Positions 7,600-12,818 of a stretch of DNA of 12,818 bases are shown here, piece by piece. The position numbers and the translations under genes were made by a program. The notes under the pieces were generated by a model. It was not told the origin of the DNA. It ran no database searches and saw nothing but the letters and a program-made list of their open reading frames with translations. Each line of letters starts with the position of its first letter. The first letter of the stretch is position 1. Source of the DNA: Rhodospirillales bacterium (GTDB lineage Bacteria > Pseudomonadota > Alphaproteobacteria > Reyranellales > Reyranellaceae); assembly GCA_013205335.1 (NCBI GenBank), contig JABMNB010000663.1, positions 1 to 12,818 on the forward strand, in the 5' to 3' direction.

Positions 7600-7628
7600 T
7601 TGCTCCCCGCGGACCGCACTCCTACAGT
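7600..7628 (+). promoter_or_regulatory. Weak candidate sigma70-type promoter for importer 2
   Basis: TTGCTC at 7600-7605 and TACAGT at 7623-7628 are separated by 17 bp and match the -35 and -10 consensus at 3/6 and 4/6 positions. The expected start near 7635 would leave about 20 nt of leader before the ATG at 7657. A poor match of this kind would fit a promoter needing an activator. It could also be chance. Confidence 0.22.
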
Positions 7629-7656
7629 CCGGGCGGGGATTTCGAAGGGGACCATC

Positions 7657-8721
7657 ATGAACATCAAGCACCTGCATCGCCGCCACGCACTCTCGCTGCT
7701 GGGAGGCGCCGCTGCCGTGGGCGCCGCCGGGCCCGCCTTCGCACAGGCGGAGCCGGCCAAGCCCGCCCAGCTCGTGGTCAATCATTCCGGCGGGTCGATG
7801 GGCTCGGCCATGCGCAAGGCCTTCTTCATCGGCTTCGAGAAGAAGTACGGCATCAAGGTCGTCGAGACGAGCCCGGTCGACTTCGGCAAGCTTCGCGCGA
7901 TGGTCGATTCCGGCAACGTCGAATGGGACCTCACCGAGATCGGTGGCCAGGATGCGATCCGCGCCGGCAAGGCCAACCTCCTGGAGAAGATCGACCTCAA
8001 GGTCGTCGATCGCTCCAAGTACCCGGCCACGGCGCAGAATCCCTACGTCTTCGCCTCGTCGGTCTATACGACGATCATTGGCTACCGGAACGACGTGTTC
8101 AAGAACGGCAGCCAGCCCAAGAGCTGGGCCGACTGGTGGGACGTGAAGAAGTTCCCGGGCGCGCGCTCGATGCGCAACCATCCGACCGACAATCTGGAAT
8201 TCGCCCTGATCGCCGACGGCGTGCCGAAGGACAAGCTCTATCCGATCGACTTCGACCGGGCGTTCAAGAAGCTCGACCAGATCAAGCCGCACATCACCGT
8301 GTGGTGGTCGACCGGCCAGCAGCCCGCACAGCTTCTGCTCGACAAGGAGGTCGTGCTGGCGACCGGCTGGAACGGCCGCTTCTACGACATCATCAAGAAG
8401 GGCGCGCCGGTTGCCATCGAATGGAACGAGGGCGCGCTGAAGCAGGGCAGCTTCGCCATCCCGCGCGGTGCCAAGAGCCCCTACTGGGCCAACAAGATGC
8501 TGGCCGAACTCGCCGTTCCGCAGCAGCAGGCGGTCTATGCATCCGAGCTCGGCTATCCCGGTCTCAATCTCGAGTCGCTGAACTTCGTCGACCCCAAGGT
8601 GAAGCCGTTCCTGCCGACCGCCTATCTCGACCAGCAGTTCTGGATCAGCGACGAATGGTATGCCGAGAACGGCACCAAGGCCGCCGAACTGTGGAACGCC
8701 TGGATGCTGAAGAAGGGCTGA
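7657..8721 (+). CDS. Periplasmic solute-binding protein, COG0687-like, with Tat-type signal (importer 2)
   Basis: Secreted substrate receptor and first gene of the plus-strand operon. It has 354 aa from ATG 7657, with AAGGGG at 7645-7650 6 nt upstream fixing the start; a longer frame opening at 7507 would run through the control region. The N-terminus carries HRRHALSLLGG followed by an alanine/glycine-rich core and AFA before Gln30, which resembles a twin-arginine signal more than a Sec signal. The mature part fits the spermidine/putrescine-type binding fold: VVETSPVDFGKL, a VWWSTG segment, TGWNGRFYDII corresponding to the WNG block of PotD-like proteins, and FAIPRGAKSPYWAN. The ligand is unidentified; the aromatic-rich cleft suggests a cationic or amine-bearing solute. 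The ATPase start follows 6 nt after the stop. Confidence 0.92.
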   Translation: MNIKHLHRRHALSLLGGAAAVGAAGPAFAQAEPAKPAQLVVNHSGGSMGSAMRKAFFIGFEKKYGIKVVETSPVDFGKLRAMVDSGNVEWDLTEIGGQDAIRAGKANLLEKIDLKVVDRSKYPATAQNPYVFASSVYTTIIGYRNDVFKNGSQPKSWADWWDVKKFPGARSMRNHPTDNLEFALIADGVPKDKLYPIDFDRAFKKLDQIKPHITVWWSTGQQPAQLLLDKEVVLATGWNGRFYDIIKKGAPVAIEWNEGALKQGSFAIPRGAKSPYWANKMLAELAVPQQQAVYASELGYPGLNLESLNFVDPKVKPFLPTAYLDQQFWISDEWYAENGTKAAELWNAWMLKKG

Positions 8722-8727
8722 TCTCCT

Positions 8728-9774
8728 TTGAGTGCAAGCGGGGGATCGGCCGACCTTCTCATCGAGGGGGTGGCCAAGCGGTTTGGTGACGTGGTCGCGC
8801 TCGACCACGTCTCGCTGCAGGTGGCGCAGGGCGAGCTACTGACCATCCTGGGGCCCAGCGGCTCCGGCAAGACCACGCTGCTGAAGGTCGTCGCGGGCTT
8901 CGAGACGCCCGACGGCGGCACCGTGAAGGTGGGCGGCATCGAGATCACCGCGCTGCCGCCGGCCAGGCGCGATATCGGCATGGTGTTCCAGAACTACGCG
9001 CTGTTCCCGCATCTCAGCGTCGCGGCCAACGTCGCCTTCCCGCTGGAGATGCGCAACGTCGGGCGGTCCGAGATCGACACCCGCGTCGCCCAGGCCCTGG
9101 CGATGGTCGAGCTGAAGGGCTACGAGGCGCGGCTGCCGCGGCAGCTGTCGGGCGGCCAGCAGCAGCGCGTGGCGCTGGCCCGCGCCATCGTGTTCAACCC
9201 GCGGCTCCTGCTGCTCGACGAGCCGTTCGGCGCGCTCGACCGCAAGCTGCGCGAGACGATGCAGCTCGAAGTACGCCGGCTGCAGCGTCGTCTCGGCCTC
9301 ACGACCGTCTTCATCACGCACGACCAGGAGGAGGCACTGGTCCTGTCCGACCGGATCGCGGTGATGAACAAGGGCACGATCCAGCAGGTCGCCACGACGA
9401 CGGAGATCTACGAGCGGCCGGCCAACGACTTCGTTGCCGACTTCGTGGGCGAGAGCAACATCTTCCACGGCACGATGAGCGCGCCGGGCACGGTGACGTT
9501 TGATGGCGGCCGCACGCTGCAGGTGCGCAGCGAAAAGCCCGCCGGCGCCAAGGTCGGCGTCCTGATGCGGCCCGAGCGTTTCGCGCCGTCGGGCGCCAAC
9601 GTCTTCACCGGTGAAGTCGTCGAGTCGGTCTATCTCGGCACCTCGTTCAAGTTGCGGCTCGCCTGCGAGGGCGGCCTCGAGCTGCTGGTGCGCCAGCCCG
9701 CGCGCGGCCCGATGCCCGCCGCCGGCGCCCGCGTGACGGTCGGCATCGACCCCGAGTCGATCCATGTGTTCTAG
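8728..9774 (+). CDS. ABC transporter ATP-binding protein, PotA-like (importer 2)
   Basis: ATPase of importer 2, 348 aa. Motifs: Walker A GPSGSGKTT (42-50), Gln88 in MVFQN, LSGGQ (140-144), Walker B LLLLDE (160-165), GALD and His198 in ITHDQEEA. A C-terminal TOBE-type domain runs from about residue 270 to the end. The start is TTG 8728 (MSASGGSADLLIEGV). The next in-frame alternative, GTG 8770, would remove the first beta strand, so TTG is preferred; GAAGGG inside the end of the upstream gene could serve as ribosome binding site at about 10 nt. The gene stops with TAG at 9772-9774, and a large palindromic repeat begins 6 nt later. Confidence 0.93.
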   Translation: MSASGGSADLLIEGVAKRFGDVVALDHVSLQVAQGELLTILGPSGSGKTTLLKVVAGFETPDGGTVKVGGIEITALPPARRDIGMVFQNYALFPHLSVAANVAFPLEMRNVGRSEIDTRVAQALAMVELKGYEARLPRQLSGGQQQRVALARAIVFNPRLLLLDEPFGALDRKLRETMQLEVRRLQRRLGLTTVFITHDQEEALVLSDRIAVMNKGTIQQVATTTEIYERPANDFVADFVGESNIFHGTMSAPGTVTFDGGRTLQVRSEKPAGAKVGVLMRPERFAPSGANVFTGEVVESVYLGTSFKLRLACEGGLELLVRQPARGPMPAAGARVTVGIDPESIHVF

Positions 9775-9780
9775 GCGATC

Positions 9781-9827
9781 CCCTCATCCTGAGGAGCGTC
9801 GCGGAGCGATGCGTCTCGAAGGATGGG
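9781..9827 (+). repeat. REP-like unit, forward orientation (unit L1)
   Basis: A 47-bp imperfect palindrome. The outer blocks are 16 nt (from CCCTCATCCT to GAGGAG) and 15 nt (GTCTCGAAGGATGGG). The 16-nt core holds a 7-bp stem GCGTCGC/GCGATGC (one G-T pair) around a GGA loop. The outer blocks can also pair with each other (CATCCT with AGGATG). The overall look is that of intergenic palindromic elements I recall as common in Bradyrhizobium and relatives; this is from memory, not a search. Confidence 0.85.
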
Positions 9828-9847
9828 CCGCAGGCGCGGTGCTCGTT

Positions 9848-9890
9848 CCCATCCTTCGAGACGGCGCTGCGCGCCTCCTCAGGATGAGGG
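9848..9890 (-). repeat. REP-like unit, reverse orientation (unit R1)
   Basis: Reverse-complement copy of unit L1. Both outer blocks match L1 exactly (15 and 16 nt), but the core is different: GGCGC-TGC-GCGCC, a 5-bp stem with a 3-nt loop. Together with L1 and the 20-nt stretch between them it forms a hairpin of more than 30 paired bases in the ATPase-permease gap. Its last five bases, GAGGG at 9886-9890, are the apparent ribosome binding site of the next permease. Confidence 0.85.
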
Positions 9891-9897
9891 CTGTGTC

Positions 9898-10707
9898 GTG
9901 AAGTCCCGAGGCTTCCTTCCCGCGCTGCCGGCTCTGATCCTGCTCTTCGTGTTCTTCCTGTTCCCGGTCGTGCGCATGCTGGGGTTCAGCGTCGAGGGCG
10001 GTACGTTCGACTGGTATGCCAAGGCGCTGGGCGAGGAGCTCTATCTCCGCGTCTTCTGGAACACCTTCGAGATCGCCCTGCTGGTCACCTTCTTCTGCCT
10101 GCTGCTGGGCTATCCGCTGGGCTTCCTGATGGCCACGACGACGCCGTTCTGGGCCACCGCCGGGTTCATCTTCGTCCTGCTGCCGCTGTGGACCTCGGTG
10201 CTGGTACGCACCTACGCCTGGATGGTGCTGCTCGGCCGCAACGGCGTGTTCAACCGCACCCTGATCGAGTCCGGCATCATCGCCGATCCGATTCCCCTCC
10301 TGCACAACTTCACCGGCGTGCTGATCGGCATGGTGCACGTGCTGCTGCCCTACATGGTGCTGCCGATCTACAGCGCCGTCCGCAAGGTCGACCCCGCCAT
10401 CCCGGCCGCCGCCGCCGGCCTCGGCGCTTCGAGCTTCGCGATCTTCCGGCGCATCTACCTGCCGCTCACCCTGAACGGCATCTTCGCGGGTTCGGTGCTG
10501 GTGTTCGTGCTGTCGCTGGGCTTCTTCATCACCCCGGCGCTGCTGGGCGGCGGCAGGGTCATGATGATTGCGGTGCTGATCGAGCAGCAGGTGCGCGAGG
10601 CGCTGAACTGGCCGTTTGCCGCGGCGCTGTCGGCCGTGCTGCTGGTCTTCACCTTCGCCGTCTACGCACTCGCCCAGCGCCTCACGCGGACGGAGACCGC
10701 GCGATGA
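9898..10707 (+). CDS. ABC transporter permease, PotB/YdcU-like (importer 2, first permease)
   Basis: Inner-membrane subunit of importer 2, 269 aa from GTG 9898 (VKSRGFLPALP). The first membrane helix falls at about residues 8-28, and further hydrophobic segments give about six. LVRTYAWMVLLGRNGVFN and the ATPase-contact loop AAAAGLGAS (170-178) followed by RRIYLPL identify the family. A frame opening at 9823 exists, but the extra residues come from the repeat and are arginine/proline-rich, so they are rejected. GAGGG 7 nt upstream, donated by repeat unit R1, supports GTG 9898. The stop overlaps the next start by 4 bp (ATGA). Confidence 0.92.
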   Translation: MKSRGFLPALPALILLFVFFLFPVVRMLGFSVEGGTFDWYAKALGEELYLRVFWNTFEIALLVTFFCLLLGYPLGFLMATTTPFWATAGFIFVLLPLWTSVLVRTYAWMVLLGRNGVFNRTLIESGIIADPIPLLHNFTGVLIGMVHVLLPYMVLPIYSAVRKVDPAIPAAAAGLGASSFAIFRRIYLPLTLNGIFAGSVLVFVLSLGFFITPALLGGGRVMMIAVLIEQQVREALNWPFAAALSAVLLVFTFAVYALAQRLTRTETAR

Positions 10708-11495
10708 AGACTTCACCAAGCAGACGCCTCCTCGTCGTGGCCTGCGGTCTCATCTACTTCTTCCTGATGTTGCCGCTGCTGGTCGTCTTCCCGATCTCGC
10801 TGTCGTCGGCGCCCTACATGCAGTTCCCGCCGCCCGGCCTGTCGTGGCAGTGGTACGAACGCTATCTCGACGACCCGCAATGGATCGATGCCACCTGGCG
10901 CTCCCTCTATATCGGCGGCGCGACGGCGGTGCTCGCCCTGGCGCTGGGCGTGCCGCTGGCCTTCGCGCTGGTGCGCGGGAAGTTCTTCGGCCGCATCCTG
11001 ATCGACCGCCTGGCGCTCGCCCCCGTCATCGTGCCGACCATCATCCTTTCCGTGGCGGTCTACGGGCTGTTCGCCAAGCTGAAGCTGATCGGCATGTGGT
11101 ACGGGCTCGTGATCGCCCATACCGTACTGGCGCTGCCCTTCGTGGTGCTGGTGATCGGGGCCGGCCTGCGCGACTTCGACCGCTCGCTGGAGCAGGCCGC
11201 CGAAGGGCTGGGGGCCAGCCGCTGGCGCACGCTCGCGCGCATCACGCTGCCGCTGCTGCGGCCCAGCCTGGTCTCGGCCGGGCTGCTGGCATTCATCTCC
11301 TCGTTCGACGAAGTCGTCGTCGCGCTGTTCATGGCCGGCGCGAACATGACCCTGCCGAAGAAGATGTTCGACAACATCATGATGGAGATCGACCCCACCA
11401 TCGCCGCCGTTTCGGTGATGCAGATCCTGCTGGTGTCGATCGTGCTGGTCCTGATCGGCCGATTCGGCCGGGGCCTCAAGGACAGTGCGAGATGA
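10704..11495 (+). CDS. ABC transporter permease, PotC/YdcV-like (importer 2, second permease)
   Basis: Partner permease of importer 2, 263 aa. ATG 10704 overlaps the preceding stop (ATGA, 10704-10707), and GGAG lies 8 nt upstream. The first helix falls at about residues 8-32, followed by the FPPPGLSWQWY block (41-51), which parallels the same block in importer 1. The EAA loop is EQAAEGLGAS at 163-172 followed by ITLPLLRPSL. SSFDEVVVALFMAG near the C-terminus matches the IISFDEVTVTMFLTG stretch of the importer 1 permease, so the two second permeases are clear homologues. A longer upstream frame is a shadow running through the first permease gene. Confidence 0.93.
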   Translation: MKTSPSRRLLVVACGLIYFFLMLPLLVVFPISLSSAPYMQFPPPGLSWQWYERYLDDPQWIDATWRSLYIGGATAVLALALGVPLAFALVRGKFFGRILIDRLALAPVIVPTIILSVAVYGLFAKLKLIGMWYGLVIAHTVLALPFVVLVIGAGLRDFDRSLEQAAEGLGASRWRTLARITLPLLRPSLVSAGLLAFISSFDEVVVALFMAGANMTLPKKMFDNIMMEIDPTIAAVSVMQILLVSIVLVLIGRFGRGLKDSAR

Positions 11496-11507
11496 CGATG
11501 TTGCCGA

Positions 11508-11547
11508 CCCTTCGAGACGGCCGCGAAGCGGCCTCCTCAGGGTGAGG
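11508..11547 (-). repeat. REP-like unit, reverse orientation, degenerate (unit R2)
   Basis: A 40-bp relative of units L1 and R1 lying 12 bp after the permease stop. It lacks three bases in the block beside CTTCGAG and has one substitution in the GATGAGG block. The core is a perfect 6-bp stem GGCCGC-GAA-GCGGCC, unlike the core of any other unit. With the L2 unit 16 bp further on it makes a second composite, in R-then-L order. Confidence 0.78.
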
Positions 11548-11563
11548 TGGGAGTGTAGTGGAA

Positions 11564-11610
11564 CCCTCATCCTGAGGAGCGGTCCGAAGGACGGCGTCTC
11601 GAAGGATGGG
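11564..11610 (+). repeat. REP-like unit, forward orientation (unit L2)
   Basis: A 47-bp unit whose 16-nt and 15-nt outer blocks are identical to those of L1. The core is GTCC-GAA-GGAC, extended by GC/GC pairs beyond a G-G mismatch, and differs from L1. It ends 14 bp before the oxidase start, just ahead of the AAGGAG ribosome binding site at 11613-11618. Confidence 0.85.
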
Positions 11611-11624
11611 CCAAGGAGCAGGTG

Positions 11625-12818
11625 ATGGCCGACAGCATCTTCCACAAGGATTTCAAGGCGACGCCGTGGTGGTGGGAGTGGTGGCATCCCACCAACGAGC
11701 TGAGCCAGGACCCGCCGCTCAAGACTGACGTGCTGGTGGTGGGGGCGGGCTATGGCGGCTTGTCGACCGGGCTCGAGCTGGCGCGGTCGGGCATCGACGT
11801 GACCGTGCTGGAGCGTGGCGATTTCGGCGTCGGCGCCTCGACGCGCAACGGCGGCGGCGTCAGCGGCGGCACGACCATGGGCAAGGGCTTCTCCGGCAAG
11901 GGCGTCGGTGGCGATGCCGAGGCCTGGAAGGCGGTGATGGCGCGCATGCTGAGCGACGCTGCCGATTCACTGAGCCAGGTCGAGACGGTGATCCAGCGCG
12001 AAGGCATCGAGTGCTTCTGGCGCATGAACGGCCGCTTCAGCGGCGCCTACACGCCGCGCCACTTCGCCGAGCAGCAGGCCAAGGTCGCGACCTACAACGA
12101 AAAGGCGGCGCTCGGGACCTACATGATCCCGCGCGAACGCCAGCGCGAGGAGATCGCCTCGGATTATTACTATGGTGGCATGGTCGTGGAGCGTACCGGC
12201 CAGCTTCATCCCGCGCTCTATTACGGCGGCCTGCTGAAGGCTGCGCACCGTGCCGGCGCCAGGCTCTGCGCCAATTGCGATGCCGAGAAGATCGAGCGCA
12301 AGCCCAAGGGAGCAGGGGGCGGGTTCCGGGTCCTGACCAGCAAGGGGCCGATCGAAGCGCGCGAGGTGGTGATCGCGACCAACGGCTACACGACCGAACT
12401 CACGCCGACCTTGCGGCGCAAGCTGGTGCCCGTCGCCAGCCACATCATCGCCACCGAGGAGCTGCCCGAGGATCTGGTGCAGAGCCTCATTCCGAAGAAC
12501 CGCGTCGTCTCCGACACCAAGCGGGTGCTCTGCTACTACCGCCAGTCGCCCGACAACAAACGCGTGATCTTCGGCGGCCGCGCCCGCTTCACCCAGGTGA
12601 CGCCCGAGGTCAGCGCGCCGGTGCTGCACGGCTACATGCTGGAGCGCTGGCCGCAGCTCAAGGGCGTGAAGGTGACCCACGCCTGGACCGGCAACGTGGC
12701 CTTCGCCTTCGACTTCCTGCCGCACATGGGCATCGAGCAGGGCATGCACTATCTGATGGCGTGCAACGGCTCGGGCGTCGCGATGATGTCCTATCTCGGC
12801 TACCAGACCGCGCGGAAG
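11625..12818 (+). CDS. FAD-dependent oxidoreductase (DAO/PuuB-like), cut by window end
   Basis: Cytoplasmic flavoprotein of the DadA/PuuB oxidase superfamily, probably oxidising the amine or amino acid delivered by importer 2. 398 codons are present with no stop; the family is about 430 aa, so some 30 residues should lie beyond the window. ATG 11625 has AGGAG 6 nt upstream; an in-frame GTG at 11622 is less well placed. The FAD motif GAGYGG is at residues 40-45, Glu63 ends strand 2, and GASTRNGGG follows as in PuuB. A tryptophan-rich N-terminus (WWWEWW, 15-20) is notable. Shared blocks with the oxidase at the left end include HIIATEELPE, KRVIFGGRARFT and CNGSGV, so the two are paralogues. It follows the importer 2 permease across a repeat element and is probably the last known member of that operon. 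Confidence 0.9.
   Translation, partial: MADSIFHKDFKATPWWWEWWHPTNELSQDPPLKTDVLVVGAGYGGLSTGLELARSGIDVTVLERGDFGVGASTRNGGGVSGGTTMGKGFSGKGVGGDAEAWKAVMARMLSDAADSLSQVETVIQREGIECFWRMNGRFSGAYTPRHFAEQQAKVATYNEKAALGTYMIPRERQREEIASDYYYGGMVVERTGQLHPALYYGGLLKAAHRAGARLCANCDAEKIERKPKGAGGGFRVLTSKGPIEAREVVIATNGYTTELTPTLRRKLVPVASHIIATEELPEDLVQSLIPKNRVVSDTKRVLCYYRQSPDNKRVIFGGRARFTQVTPEVSAPVLHGYMLERWPQLKGVKVTHAWTGNVAFAFDFLPHMGIEQGMHYLMACNGSGVAMMSYLGYQTARK

Noticed and set aside
7585..8808. 407-codon minus-strand frame opposite the importer 2 binding protein
   Set aside because: Shadow of a gene with a signal peptide, a good ribosome binding site and family motifs; the frame also crosses the divergent control region.
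9781..9890. Rho-independent terminator after the importer 2 ATPase
   Set aside because: The stem is very strong but no U-run follows, and permease genes of the same transporter continue immediately; a REP-like element is the better reading.
9781..9890. CRISPR array or insertion sequence ends
   Set aside because: Only two inverted units with a 20-bp gap, no regular direct repeats, no transposase and no target-site duplication seen.
11967..12749. 260-codon minus-strand frame opposite the right-hand oxidase
   Set aside because: Its translation resembles the shadow of the left-hand oxidase (shared LLGGDDVAGDGH-type text), which simply reflects the paralogy of the two real genes.

Overview
The window is high-GC, densely packed DNA with heavy GTG/TTG start use, 1-4 bp gene overlaps and palindromic intergenic repeats. 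This points to an alphaproteobacterium, probably a soil or plant-associated metabolic generalist of the Bradyrhizobium/Reyranella sort. That placement rests on style and memory, not on a marker gene. No RNA genes, integrases, transposases or CRISPR arrays are visible. Both ends cut through a gene.

Layout from left to right: (1) 1-1252, minus strand, a PuuB/DadA-like FAD-dependent amine or amino-acid oxidase, missing only its last few residues. (2) 1353-2249, plus strand, a divergent LysR-type regulator; the 100 bp between them holds a long inverted repeat. (3) 2254-7491, minus strand, a five-gene operon read from right to left: periplasmic binding protein, ATPase, amidase-signature hydrolase, permease, permease. 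(4) 7492-7656, a divergent control region with two small palindromes. (5) 7657-11495, plus strand, a second complete importer: binding protein with a Tat-like signal, ATPase, permease, permease. (6) 11625-12818, plus strand, a second FAD oxidase, clearly a paralogue of the first, cut by the window end. Two REP-like composite repeats lie inside the plus-strand operon, one between ATPase and permease and one before the oxidase.

Both importers belong to the polyamine/opine/spermidine-type ABC family (PotABCD-like). Each binding protein would capture a small, probably nitrogenous solute in the periplasm, and two permeases plus an ATPase dimer would import it. Inside the cell the amidase could release an amine or amino acid from an amide, and the FAD oxidases could oxidatively deaminate or dealkylate it. 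The region therefore reads as a catabolic module for nitrogenous compounds, with two importers arranged back to back and a paralogous oxidase at each outer end. The substrates cannot be read from the sequence.

The protein families are ordinary. The less ordinary parts are the mirrored architecture, the amidase embedded in an ABC operon, the candidate LysR operators, and a repeat family whose core hairpin changes sequence but keeps its pairing in all four units.
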